Positions 1 to 7,344 of a DNA stretch of 10,813 bases are shown piece after piece. The DNA lies in contig DAOUUT010000114.1 of assembly GCA_030668025.1 (NCBI GenBank), positions 1 through 10,813 of the forward strand. Direction: 5' to 3'. Each line of letters starts with the position of its first letter. Positions within the stretch are counted from its first letter, which is position 1. The notes beneath the pieces were generated by a model. It had not been told where the DNA came from, ran no database searches, and was given only the letters and a program-made list of their open reading frames with translations. Origin of the DNA: Promethearchaeota archaeon. GTDB lineage: Archaea; Asgardarchaeota; Lokiarchaeia; Sigynarchaeales; SOKP01. Made by a program: the position numbers and the translations under genes.

Positions 1-1602
1 GTATGCCATAGCTTCTCTGGGAGTTTTTGCTAATCTTGACTTTGGAGAAAGTATACCATAACATTCAAAAATTTCGCTTGTCTCGTAACTTAAAAGAACC
101 GTTCTCTCATCATTTCTTACGTTATTAAATATCTCTTTAACTTTCTCTTTTTGAACGTCATATTTTGGAATTTCTATAGCATCAAGAGCAGTATTATTTA
201 AAAATTGATTATATTTGACTAAAGCTTTAAGAGATTGAGCAGCTCTCTCTGGGAAAGGATAGCAAGGAATACGATGTTGCTTTAAATATTTGGTTGCTTC
301 GACCATGGAAACGCCCCCTAAAAGGGTACAAACAATTGGTTTATTCTGTAAGTGTTTTGACGATATTTCGTGCACTAATTTGGCCACATCGTATGGTTGC
401 GTTTGCGCTTGTGGGCTCATTATGATAAGAGCCCCATGTGTTGTAATGTCCTCTTCTTTTACTGTTTCGTGGCTGTTATTATTATTTAAACCAAAAACAG
501 TTTTTATAGTAAAATCATACCTATCTGGAGTAGCGTCTCCAATTATATCTACAGGATTAAATATTGCTGCTTCTGCTGGTAAATTATTTCGCAACATATG
601 CAATATTGGTTCGGTAAATTGGGCAAATCTAAGTCCTTCGCGTTCAAAAGCGTCAGTAGCTATTATTCCTGGACCACCTGCATTAGTTATGATCGCAAAG
701 GAGTTTTTATTAGGGATTGGTTGAAACAAAAAGATTTCTCCGTAATCAAAGAGATCAGCGATTGTTTTTGCTCTTAAAACACCACATTTGTGAAAAGCCA
801 AATCGTATGCTATGTCAGAACCCGCTAACGCTCCAGTGTGACTTGAAGCGGCCCTAGCTCCAGCTTCGCTAACTCCAGCTTTCAATATAACAATTGGTTT
901 TTTCCTTGCTGCTTTAGGTACAACTCTTAGGAACTTTTCTCCTTCTTCTATACTTTCTAAATAGCATAAAATTACAGATGTATTATCATCGTTTGCTAAA
1001 TATTCAATAAAATCAACTTCGTCCATATCTGCTTTATTTCCTAAACTCACATTGCAGGAAAAGCCAAAAGCTTGATCAATCGAGAAATCCATAAAAGAAG
1101 TGAGAAACGCCCCTGACTGAGAAATCATAGCGATGTGCCCCTTTTTGGGTGTGTTAGCTGCAAACGAACCATTGTAAGATGTCCCTATAAATCCCAAACA
1201 ATTTGGACCAATAATTCTCATGCCATACTTATTTGCAACTTTAATTAGCTCTTGTTCACGAGTTATTCCTTCGCCTCCGATCTCTTTAAAACCAGCGGTG
1301 ATAATTACTAAGCCCTTTATTCCTTTCTTTCCACATTCTTCTGCGATGGAATTAACAAACTTACTAGGAATAACAAATATTGCAATGTCGATATCCTCTG
1401 GTACGTCTAAAACGCTCTTATAAGCCTTATATCCCAATATTTCTTTAGATTTTGGATTAATTGGAAAAACTTTTCCAGAATACTTTGATTCGATGATATT
1501 ACTTAAAACATTATAACCTACTTTACCAAGCGTACCACTGGCCCCTATAACTGCAATACTTTTAGGGTTGAAAAAATAAGAAATATCGGAAGTATCGTTC
1601 AT
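1..1602 (-). CDS. acd: ADP-forming acyl/acetyl-CoA synthetase, fused alpha-beta type (C-terminus beyond window)
   Basis: This enzyme makes ATP and a free acid (typically acetate) from acyl-CoA, ADP and phosphate in the cytoplasm. The 534 codons in the window were read on the minus strand from ATG 1602-1600. Residues about 8-100 form the CoA-binding Rossmann domain (FFNPKSIAVIGASGTLGKVG). Residues about 150-290 form the succinyl-CoA-synthetase-like domain (GHIAMISQSGAF), with the phosphorylated histidine at His255 in SSHTGALAGSD, almost where ACD alpha subunits have it. A second ligase domain follows (TNAGGPGIIATDAFEREGL). The last 30 residues (ECYGILSPKSRLAKTPREA) are the start of the ATP-grasp beta domain, so alpha and beta are fused and the ORF runs off the edge. 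No ribosome binding site is visible, which suggests a leaderless mRNA. The substrate cannot be told from sequence; a GNAT-fused protein acyltransferase of the same architecture cannot be excluded because the C-terminus is missing. Confidence 0.93.
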   Translation of the reverse strand, partial: MNDTSDISYFFNPKSIAVIGASGTLGKVGYNVLSNIIESKYSGKVFPINPKSKEILGYKAYKSVLDVPEDIDIAIFVIPSKFVNSIAEECGKKGIKGLVIITAGFKEIGGEGITREQELIKVANKYGMRIIGPNCLGFIGTSYNGSFAANTPKKGHIAMISQSGAFLTSFMDFSIDQAFGFSCNVSLGNKADMDEVDFIEYLANDDNTSVILCYLESIEEGEKFLRVVPKAARKKPIVILKAGVSEAGARAASSHTGALAGSDIAYDLAFHKCGVLRAKTIADLFDYGEIFLFQPIPNKNSFAIITNAGGPGIIATDAFEREGLRFAQFTEPILHMLRNNLPAEAAIFNPVDIIGDATPDRYDFTIKTVFGLNNNNSHETVKEEDITTHGALIIMSPQAQTQPYDVAKLVHEISSKHLQNKPIVCTLLGGVSMVEATKYLKQHRIPCYPFPERAAQSLKALVKYNQFLNNTALDAIEIPKYDVQKEKVKEIFNNVRNDERTVLLSYETSEIFECYGILSPKSRLAKTPREAMAY

Positions 1603-1755
1603 TTTTGCATTGATGCTAAATGATTTTAAGTTTAATTACATAAGTGTTTTATTGATATTAATTTTAAAGTTTTTATATTTTAGATAGTTAAGATAAGGTT
1701 TTTATAGTATTTTTTTAATAAATATTTTTAGCAATAACGAACTAAAACAAATATT
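1603..1755. promoter_or_regulatory. Divergent intergenic promoter region (acd / cyclophilin)
   Basis: This 153-base, very AT-rich gap separates two divergently transcribed genes, so both promoters must lie here. TATA-like stretches occur around 1670-1680 and 1698-1710 (TTTTTATAG). Neither gene has a Shine-Dalgarno sequence, consistent with leaderless transcripts starting close to each ATG. Exact TATA/BRE positions are not resolvable by eye in such AT-rich DNA. Confidence 0.4.
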
Positions 1756-2232
1756 ATGACTAAAATAAAATTAATTACTACTAAAGGAACTATAAATCTT
1801 TTGATGTTTGACGAGGACGCTCCCCTCACTGTTGCGAGCTTTTTATACTTAGCTAAGCGAGGTTATTACAATGGATTGATATTTCATCGCGTTATTCAAA
1901 ATTTTATGATACAAGGGGGGTGCCCAACTGGTACGGGAATGCACGGGCCAAAACAAAAGGGAATAAATTCCTTTCCGCATCAAGGAAAAGACATACCTTA
2001 CCCTTTTTCGGATGAGTTTCAATCGGGGAGGAGTTTTGATAAACCTGGTATCTTAGCAATGGCAAATGCGGGACCAAGAACAAACGGATCTCAATTTTTC
2101 ATAACTCACGTTCCTACGCAACATTTAAATAATAAGCATACCATATTTGGAGCAATAATAAGTTCCGAAGATCAGAAAATTGTTGATTCAATTCAGAAGG
2201 GAGATAAAATTCAAAAAATTGAAATTTTGTAA
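1756..2232 (+). CDS. Cyclophilin-type peptidyl-prolyl cis-trans isomerase
   Basis: A cytosolic prolyl isomerase and folding catalyst of 158 residues, the single-domain length. No signal peptide or transmembrane segment is seen. The active-site set is present: Arg45, Phe50, Met51 and Gln53 in FHRVIQNFMIQGG, Ala103-Asn104 and Gln113-Phe115 in the block around GPRTNGSQFFITH, and Leu124 and His128 in HLNNKHTIFG. The tryptophan that binds cyclosporin in human CypA is replaced by His123, as is usual in archaeal and many bacterial cyclophilins, so cyclosporin sensitivity would be low. Between residues 60 and 90 it has the longer loop (PKQKGINSFPHQGKDIPYP) seen in many prokaryotic members. The gene stands alone, is divergent from acd, has no Shine-Dalgarno sequence and is followed by a strong T-run. 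Confidence 0.95.
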   Translation: MTKIKLITTKGTINLLMFDEDAPLTVASFLYLAKRGYYNGLIFHRVIQNFMIQGGCPTGTGMHGPKQKGINSFPHQGKDIPYPFSDEFQSGRSFDKPGILAMANAGPRTNGSQFFITHVPTQHLNNKHTIFGAIISSEDQKIVDSIQKGDKIQKIEIL

Positions 2233-2249
2233 AATTACAATTTAGTTCA

Positions 2250-2263
2250 TTTTTTTTTTTTTT
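2250..2263 (+). terminator. T-run terminator after the cyclophilin gene
   Basis: Fourteen consecutive T residues on the plus strand begin 18 bases after the cyclophilin stop codon, followed by another T-rich stretch. Archaeal RNA polymerase terminates at such tracts without needing a hairpin. Confidence 0.7.
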
Positions 2264-2373
2264 CATTTTATTTTAAAATTCTTAATGTTAAAAATCACTT
2301 TTTATGAATAACTAATCATTAAGATAAAAATCTATTAATAAGATCTTCCCAATAAGTTAATATAGGTTTAAGA

Positions 2374-2380
2374 AAGGAGA
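2374..2380 (+). promoter_or_regulatory. Shine-Dalgarno site fixing a TTG start
   Basis: AAGGAGA lies 7 bases upstream of TTG 2388-2390. The next in-frame ATG would remove the P-loop, so this site identifies TTG as the start of the GTPase gene. Confidence 0.75.
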
Positions 2381-2387
2381 TTTTAAT

Positions 2388-3008
2388 TTGCTAAAATATA
2401 AAATCATAATTGCTGGTGCTAAAGATGTTGGCAAATCTTCATTAATTTCTCGTTTTTGTGATAATATTTTTAAAGAAGATATGAAAGCAACTATAGGTGT
2501 TGATTTTAAAAGAAAAAGTATCACTGTAAAAGGATCTCATAAAGATATTTCCTTAGAACTAAATATATGGGATTTCGCTGGCGAAGAAAAATATCGCGCC
2601 TTATTTCCTGCGTATGCTAATGGAGCTTCAGCAGCATTTATTTTATTTGATACTACAAATAAAGAATCATTAAAAGATATTGATAATTGGGTGAGAATTA
2701 TCGATGGAAACGCGCATTCCAATATTGTCAAACAAATTATAGCCACAAAGATCGATTTAAAAAGCGTAAGGGAGGTTTCTAAAAAAGATGCTACTAAATT
2801 TTTTCAAAAATATGACTGGTTTACAGAAATTACAAGTACCTCTTCGAAAACTGGAGAAAATGTTGAAGAAGCGTTTTTAATTGTTGTTAAAAAGATAATC
2901 AAGAGAAATCTAAAAATTTGTAAATCTTGTGGGGACCTATTTAATAAAAAATTGAATAATTGTCAATATTGCGGCGCAAAAGTCGAAATCGAGGTCAGTC
3001 CTATTTAA
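2388..3008 (+). CDS. Rab/Ras-superfamily small GTPase with C-terminal zinc ribbon
   Basis: A GTP-binding switch protein of 206 residues starting on TTG. The G boxes are in order: G1 P-loop GAKDVGKSS (10-18), switch I Thr35 in ATIGVDF (34-40), G3 WDFAGEE (61-67), G4 TKID (120-123, usually NKxD), G5 TSSK (151-154, usually SAK). The block around residues 69-90 (YRALFPAYANGASAA) is Rab-like. The residue after the G3 glycine, normally the catalytic Gln, is Glu66. After the G domain comes Cys178-x2-Cys181-x10-Cys192-x2-Cys195, a zinc ribbon, where eukaryotic Rab proteins have a prenylated tail. No lipidation cysteine is seen at the very end. Asgard genomes carry many such GTPases; the partner and the membrane, if any, are unknown. 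It converges on the hydrolase gene with a gap of only 5 bases. Confidence 0.93.
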   Translation: MLKYKIIIAGAKDVGKSSLISRFCDNIFKEDMKATIGVDFKRKSITVKGSHKDISLELNIWDFAGEEKYRALFPAYANGASAAFILFDTTNKESLKDIDNWVRIIDGNAHSNIVKQIIATKIDLKSVREVSKKDATKFFQKYDWFTEITSTSSKTGENVEEAFLIVVKKIIKRNLKICKSCGDLFNKKLNNCQYCGAKVEIEVSPI

Positions 3009-3013
3009 AATAA

Positions 3014-3844
3014 TTAAAGATCTTCTACTTCCCTGTTATAGAGGGAAGGAGGCGGTCTAGCTTTTTCTAAAGATTTACTCTTAATCCTGTTAATAAACGC
3101 GTTTAGTTCCATTTTTGCATTTTCTATAGAATTTTCAATCTCTTGATATACCAATTCAAAACCGATTACGCAATTTCCATGGCTTGGATAAAAGCTTTCT
3201 ATCTTTAAAGTGTCCAAAATTTGCAACGAGTTTATATATTCTGAGATTGACCCTGATTCGTAAATATTGGATATAGCACCTTTAAACAATGTATCACCAG
3301 AAAAGAGATAATTTTGATAGGGCTCATAAAGACAGATACAACCCGAAGTATGTCCAGGTGTTTCGATTACCTTCAAAAATGTGTTTCCTAAATCTATTAT
3401 GTTCCTATTTTCTAGCCATAAATTAATTCTCATATCGGTTAAATCGACGCCCCATTTTTTCCCTTTAGTTATTAATTCATCGCTGTGTTGTATTTTAACC
3501 GCAGCCCATCGATGTGCAGCAATGGGACAATTAAAATAAGCATTAGAACTAATATGATCGAAATGTGCGTGTGTATTGATAACCATGTCTATATCCTCGA
3601 CTTTCAAGCCAACTTCTGTGGTGAGCAAATAGTTAAAGCTATTAAATTTAGTAATAATACCCGTATCAATTAAAACATTTAGATCATCGCCAATTATTAA
3701 AAAAACATGGCACCCGGCCATCGTTGAGTAAAATTGGTATACATTTGGTCTTAAGATATTTAATCTATATCCCGCTTTTTCACCATATAAATCGTCTTCT
3801 TTGATTTTTCGTGGTTTAAATGCTTTTAGCATATCTTGTGGCAT
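3014..3844 (-). CDS. Metallo-beta-lactamase-fold hydrolase (glyoxalase II-like)
   Basis: A binuclear-metal hydrolase of 276 residues. All metal ligands are visible: His92, His94, Asp96 and His97 in THAHFDH, His165 in ETPGHTSG, Asp184 in FSGDTLF and His222 in YPSHGN. The N-terminal sheet of the fold is seen in VFLIIGDDLNVLIDTGI. There is no signal peptide, so it is cytosolic. The substrate is not identifiable; thioesters, phosphodiesters, lactones and beta-lactams are all used within the superfamily. An arginine/proline-rich tail (residues about 255-276) is not part of the fold. ATG 3844-3842 was chosen because GTGA lies 6 bases upstream; the Met at residue 5 is less likely. It is divergent from the coiled-coil gene. 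Confidence 0.9.
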   Translation of the reverse strand: MPQDMLKAFKPRKIKEDDLYGEKAGYRLNILRPNVYQFYSTMAGCHVFLIIGDDLNVLIDTGIITKFNSFNYLLTTEVGLKVEDIDMVINTHAHFDHISSNAYFNCPIAAHRWAAVKIQHSDELITKGKKWGVDLTDMRINLWLENRNIIDLGNTFLKVIETPGHTSGCICLYEPYQNYLFSGDTLFKGAISNIYESGSISEYINSLQILDTLKIESFYPSHGNCVIGFELVYQEIENSIENAKMELNAFINRIKSKSLEKARPPPSLYNREVEDL

Positions 3845-4038
3845 ATTCTTTCACACTATAATTATTTATAACGTATTAAATAATTTCCATTAATTTAAAA
3901 TTTTTCATATAAGAGTCAATAAAGATTTATTAACTCAAGTTACATTATCAAAATAAAGTAGTTAGCTAAAATATGTGAAGATTTATTAGTTCAAACCGTT
4001 ATTAATAATTCAAATTAGAACATTAATACGCTATTAAA
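3845..4038. promoter_or_regulatory. Divergent intergenic region with a direct repeat
   Basis: This 194-base AT-rich gap must hold promoters for the hydrolase (minus) and the coiled-coil gene (plus). It contains two near-identical 16-base direct repeats (listed separately). The coiled-coil ATG has no Shine-Dalgarno sequence, so its transcript is probably leaderless. Confidence 0.4.
3923..3994. repeat. Two 16-base direct repeats, 56 bases apart
   Basis: AGATTTATTAACTCAA at 3923-3938 and AGATTTATTAGTTCAA at 3979-3994 match at 14 of 16 positions. They lie 45-115 bases upstream of the coiled-coil gene. They could be duplicated promoter elements (TTTATTA resembles a TATA box) or a repressor site; chance similarity in AT-rich DNA remains possible. 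Confidence 0.45.
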
Positions 4039-5448
4039 ATGAGTAAAGAATTAAAGGATTTAATCGATTCAGTTGATTACAGAAATCAAACTCACTCCGA
4101 TTTAGAAACTATTATAAGTCGTTTAAAAGAAGAAGTACAAAAATTAAAATTTACTATTAACGAACAGAAAAGAATTATAGAAAATCAAAAATCCCAGCTT
4201 TCTGAATTCAAAGAAAATAATATCCCAGAAGATATATTCGTGTTAAAAGATTTAGTTACGGACCAAAGACAAGACATTATCAAAAAGGAAAAAGATATTG
4301 AAATCCTACAACAAACGATTGCGGAAATATCGAAGGAATTTGAAAACGCTCAAAAATTTCAAGAAGAGAATGAAGAATTAATTTACACAAACAAAGTAAT
4401 TGTGCAATTGACTGAAGAAAACGAGAATAATCGCCTTGAAATCGAGAATTTGAACAACAAAATAAAAGGATTACAAGAAAAAGTCGTATTTAAAGAAGAA
4501 GATAATGGAAAAGATAATCATGATTTAATAAATGCGAAAAAACTGATTTTTCAATTAACTGAAGAAAACGGGATTAGCCGCGTTCAAATTGAATCGTTAA
4601 AGCAAGAAATAGAAGTGCTTAAAACGATTCTAAAAGAGAATGAAGAAACAAAAACTCTATTTATCCACGAATTAGATGAAGCAAATAAAATTAACAACCA
4701 GTTAATGTTTGACAACAACCAATATCAAGAAAAGGTTAATTATTTACAACAGAAAATAGAAGAAACCGTAAAATTTCAGGAACAAGCGTCTCCAGAAGTG
4801 GTTGAAATCGGTGATAATATAGGAGAATTAAAGGGCAATTTATTACGGTTAGAAGTAGAAAATACCGAGTTAAAAGACATTATAAATACGAATATATCCA
4901 TTATAGAAAGCTTAAAGCAAAAAATTGAAGAGTCTCTTAAGAAAATTTCAGAAAGAGACAACGAATTAGAAAATTTAAACATTAAATATAAAAAATTCGA
5001 AAACGCTAACAAACAATTAAGCGATTTGATAGTAGAATTAAAAGTTCGTGAAGATCAGGTATTTGCTAATACAGAACCTGTCATAATACCTGACCAGATT
5101 GTATTTGAGGCCTTTCCATCTACTCTTTTCTTTAAAATGTATAAACAACTGACAAATAATTCTAAAGACGTGATTGTAGCCCAGCTTATCGAAGATTTAA
5201 GTAGTAACAATAGAGATAAAAGAACATACGCTATAAAAGTATTAAGCTTCATTAAAGGCCCTAAAATCTTTGACGCTTTCAAAGGACTAGTTAAAGACGA
5301 CGACTGGATCGTAAAGTTATACCTCATTAAAGCTTTACAGAATTTTGAGAATATTGAAAAGTTAGATATGTTAAAAGAACTTCAAAGAGATAAGGACGTT
5401 GACGTTCGAGAAGCCGCTCAAGAAATGCTCTCGAAATTAAATTGTTAA
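4039..5448 (+). CDS. Long coiled-coil protein with C-terminal HEAT-like repeats
   Basis: Not a recognised family. Of 469 residues, about 1-340 are almost unbroken charged heptads rich in Glu, Lys, Asn, Leu and Ile with practically no Gly or Pro, which predicts a long coiled coil that dimerises and spans tens of nanometres. Inside it, residues 119-142 (KVIVQLTEENENNRLEIENL) and 168-191 (KLIFQLTEENGISRVQIESL) are copies offset by 49 residues, exactly seven heptads. Residues about 365-469 are paired helices of HEAT type (NRDKRTYAIKVLSFIKG, then DDWIVKLYLIKALQNF, then DVDVREAAQEMLSKL), a protein-binding scaffold. There is no signal peptide or membrane helix. A tethering or scaffold role beside a Rab-like GTPase gene is attractive but only an inference. 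Coiled-coil similarity to SMC or myosin-like proteins would be compositional. Confidence 0.85.
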   Translation: MSKELKDLIDSVDYRNQTHSDLETIISRLKEEVQKLKFTINEQKRIIENQKSQLSEFKENNIPEDIFVLKDLVTDQRQDIIKKEKDIEILQQTIAEISKEFENAQKFQEENEELIYTNKVIVQLTEENENNRLEIENLNNKIKGLQEKVVFKEEDNGKDNHDLINAKKLIFQLTEENGISRVQIESLKQEIEVLKTILKENEETKTLFIHELDEANKINNQLMFDNNQYQEKVNYLQQKIEETVKFQEQASPEVVEIGDNIGELKGNLLRLEVENTELKDIINTNISIIESLKQKIEESLKKISERDNELENLNIKYKKFENANKQLSDLIVELKVREDQVFANTEPVIIPDQIVFEAFPSTLFFKMYKQLTNNSKDVIVAQLIEDLSSNNRDKRTYAIKVLSFIKGPKIFDAFKGLVKDDDWIVKLYLIKALQNFENIEKLDMLKELQRDKDVDVREAAQEMLSKLNC

Positions 5449-5622
5449 AACTAGTAATTTTAAAAACTTTCAATTTTAAATTTTTTCGTTGTTTCTTAAT
5501 AATAACTCATTAATATTTTTTTTAAAAAATAATAAATATATCTTTGGATAATATAATAATCAATAACAAGGTAAGCTCATAGATATTTTATTACTAATTT
5601 ATTTTGAATAGTGAAAAATGGG
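5449..5622 (+). promoter_or_regulatory. Intergenic region: T-rich terminator and promoter for the small ORF
   Basis: The start of this gap has T-rich tracts near 5474-5486 and 5516-5524 that could terminate the coiled-coil transcript. The rest is AT-rich with TATA-like stretches near 5535-5545. No RNA gene or conserved structure is seen. Confidence 0.35.
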
Positions 5623-5883
5623 ATGGCAAGAGAATTTACGCGTAACAGGTGGAATTGGTCCCAAAAAGATAATAAATGGGTTTTTATTGAAGTTAAAGAT
5701 AATGGCGAACTAGTTCATCATTACCAACTAAAACCACCTAAGGAATTTACAGAATTGGCATTAAAAATTAAACGTTTAAATGAAAAACTACTCGTTTGTA
5801 AAAATCCGAAAGATAACGTGAAGATCTTTGACGAAATGATGGAAATATCAAAAAGAATGCAAAGTATGGGTAAAAATTGTTAA
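5623..5883 (+). CDS. Small protein of unknown function (86 residues)
   Basis: Not recognised. ATG 5623 is preferred over the in-frame GTG 5611, because GTGA at 5611-5614 then serves as the ribosome binding site 8 bases upstream, as in several other genes here. The N-terminal half is aromatic and looks like beta strands (REFTRNRWNWSQKDNKWVFI, then ELVHHYQL). The C-terminal half is two amphipathic helices (about residues 40-58 and 63-80). It has two cysteines, one of them the last residue, and no transmembrane segment. The three-tryptophan start and tidy strand/helix layout suggest a folded domain rather than a random frame. It lies on the same strand between the coiled-coil gene and cooC, but with gaps of over 150 bases on both sides, so operon membership is not supported. 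Confidence 0.7.
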   Translation: MAREFTRNRWNWSQKDNKWVFIEVKDNGELVHHYQLKPPKEFTELALKIKRLNEKLLVCKNPKDNVKIFDEMMEISKRMQSMGKNC

Positions 5884-6058
5884 ATCATATAATTCCTCTT
5901 ATATTTAGTATAACTAATATACCATAAATTATTAATCAAATTTTTTATTTAAGATAACCGATCCTTTACAGATTATTACTAAACTTAACCTAAAAATTTA
6001 ATTTCATTTAAAAAATAATTAAAACAAACCAAATAATTAATAAAAAGGTAGATTTAGA
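5884..6058 (+). promoter_or_regulatory. Promoter and leader region of cooC
   Basis: This 175-base AT-rich gap carries the cooC promoter. Near its end AGGT (6046-6049) forms an archaeal-type Shine-Dalgarno match 9 bases before ATT 6059. The upstream in-frame TAA at 6041-6043 limits how far the gene can extend. Confidence 0.4.
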
Positions 6059-6862
6059 ATTAAAATTGCTGTAGCTGGTAAAGGTGGTGTAGGTAAGACT
6101 TTAATTGCTGGAACTTTAGCAAGACTTTTTGCTATAGATGGGTTTAAAGTTTTAGCTATTGACAACGATTCAGCGATGAATTTAAGCTATACTTTAGGAA
6201 TTACCGAAACGATCAAATCAAAGATTGTGCCGATTTCAGAAATGAAAAAGATGATTGAGGAACGTACGGTTGTTAAAGGCGCTGGTCCAGGCGTTTATAA
6301 CATAACTCCAAATGTGTCCGATATTCCGGATAAATTTAAAGCCCTTGGTCCAGATAATTTGCATCTACTAGTATTAGGAGGAATTGTAGAACCCGCCTCA
6401 GGTTGCTTATGCCCCGAAAATGCTTTGATCAGGACTTTATTATATAATCTGCTCGTAAAGAGAGACGAAGTAGTAATTGTTGATTTTGAAGCGGGTTTAG
6501 AACACTTAGGTCGTGGCACGGCTAAAGGAATTGACGTCATGCTGGTAATAGCTGAACCCTCTCAGAAATCTTTAGACCTTTGCTTTAAAATAATAGACTT
6601 ATCGAAAAAATTAGGCGTAATCAACATCTATCTTATTGTTAACAAAGTGATTGATGAATCTCAGTTAAGTATTATTAACGATCGTATTAGAGATTGGAAA
6701 GTTCCATTATATCACTCAATTCCTTTCGACTCCGAAATTGGAAAAGCTGATTTGAATGGCACTTCCCCTTTAGATTTTAATCCAGATTCAAAGGCTATTG
6801 GCGCTATTAAAAAATTATTTAGCAAATTGAAGCAGCTCAAAATCGAGTTATTTGATTTATAG
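6059..6862 (+). CDS. cooC: CooC-type nickel-insertion ATPase, apparently starting on ATT
   Basis: A MinD/NifH-family P-loop ATPase that matures Ni-CO dehydrogenase by ATP-driven nickel insertion. The deviant Walker A is AGKGGVGKT (residues 6-14), followed by the family's KVLAIDNDSAMNLSYTLG. Cys116-x-Cys118 in SGCLCPEN is the metal-binding CxC of the CooC dimer, and DFEAGLEHLGRGTAKGID is the switch II region. The length of 267 residues is normal. The reading frame runs back to a TAA at 6041-6043 with no ATG, GTG or TTG. The first Met would be residue 40, after the P-loop. ATT 6059 gives (M)KIAVAGKGGVGKT, the usual family N-terminus, with AGGT 9 bases upstream, so ATT is taken as start; an ATG-to-ATT sequence error is the alternative. 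Its presence implies a Ni-CODH elsewhere in the genome. It converges with hypC. Confidence 0.88.
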   Translation: MKIAVAGKGGVGKTLIAGTLARLFAIDGFKVLAIDNDSAMNLSYTLGITETIKSKIVPISEMKKMIEERTVVKGAGPGVYNITPNVSDIPDKFKALGPDNLHLLVLGGIVEPASGCLCPENALIRTLLYNLLVKRDEVVIVDFEAGLEHLGRGTAKGIDVMLVIAEPSQKSLDLCFKIIDLSKKLGVINIYLIVNKVIDESQLSIINDRIRDWKVPLYHSIPFDSEIGKADLNGTSPLDFNPDSKAIGAIKKLFSKLKQLKIELFDL

Positions 6863-6918
6863 CACAGAATTCAGACTATCTTCTATTCTTTATCCTTTTT
6901 AAAAACGGTATATATAGA

Positions 6919-6940
6919 TATAGAAAACCAATTTTCTATA
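6919..6940 (-). terminator. Perfect 9-bp hairpin just after the hypC stop
   Basis: TATAGAAAA (6919-6927) and TTTTCTATA (6932-6940) pair perfectly around a 4-base loop, starting one base after the hypC stop codon on the minus strand. It lies in the 79-base convergent gap between cooC and hypC and could end or stabilise either transcript. There is no long T-run directly after it, so terminator function is an inference. Confidence 0.5.
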
Positions 6941-6941
6941 A

Positions 6942-7190
6942 TTACATAATGTCGGATAAGTTAAGGCTCTGATCCTCGGCAATCGCTTTCCATTGCTCAA
7001 TCGCTTCAAGAGCGTCTTTTTCGTTAATTTGTTCGATGGCGTACCCTGCGTGTACGATAACATACTTTCCAACTTCCGGGTTTAAAATTAAAGCAGTTAT
7101 AACATTTTGCTGTATTCCATCAAAGTCCACCAAAGCGGAGCTTTTTTCAACATTAAGCTGTACAATCCTTCCAGGGATAGCGAGACACAT
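6942..7190 (-). CDS. hypC: HypC/HupF-family NiFe-hydrogenase assembly chaperone
   Basis: HypC works with HypD to build and deliver the Fe(CN)2CO unit and holds the large-subunit precursor during nickel loading. The protein has 82 residues, the normal length. It begins MCLAIPGRIV, with the invariant Cys2 that, after removal of Met1, binds the iron unit. The OB-fold core continues through ALVDFDGIQQNV and ends with PEVGKYVIVHAGYAIEQI, the family's strongest signature. The C-terminal helix (EKDALEAIEQWKAIAED) is typical. No Shine-Dalgarno sequence is seen. No other hyp gene is adjacent. The hydrogenase genes that need it lie about 3 kb away on the same strand, separated by other genes. Confidence 0.96.
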   Translation of the reverse strand: MCLAIPGRIVQLNVEKSSALVDFDGIQQNVITALILNPEVGKYVIVHAGYAIEQINEKDALEAIEQWKAIAEDQSLNLSDIM

Positions 7191-7344
7191 AATTTTACAA
7201 TTTTAAAATGAATATATCTAATTTTTCTAATATTAGAACCTAAAAATAATTAATGATTACATTTGCTTATTTTTAAAAGAAGGTTAGAATTTATTAAACT
7301 TAAATTTAATTTATTATCATAATAATTTCGTTATGTGAAATAGT
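7191..7344 (+). promoter_or_regulatory. Divergent intergenic region (hypC / membrane protein)
   Basis: This 154-base AT-rich gap holds promoters for two divergent genes. GTGA at 7335-7338 sits 6 bases upstream of ATG 7345 and is the likely ribosome binding site of the membrane protein; hypC has none. No RNA gene or conserved structure is seen. Confidence 0.4.

Noticed and set aside
290..724. Plus-strand open frame of 144 codons
   Set aside because: It is antisense to the acyl-CoA synthetase, whose conserved motifs run through the whole region.
3028..3048. CTTCCCT/AGGGAAG hairpin near the convergent gene ends
   Set aside because: It lies inside the coding end of the hydrolase and has no adjoining T-run. 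It could help end the GTPase transcript, but support is too thin.
6176..6862. Shorter cooC starting at ATG 6176
   Set aside because: It would lack the Walker A motif and first strand that are clearly encoded in frame from 6059.
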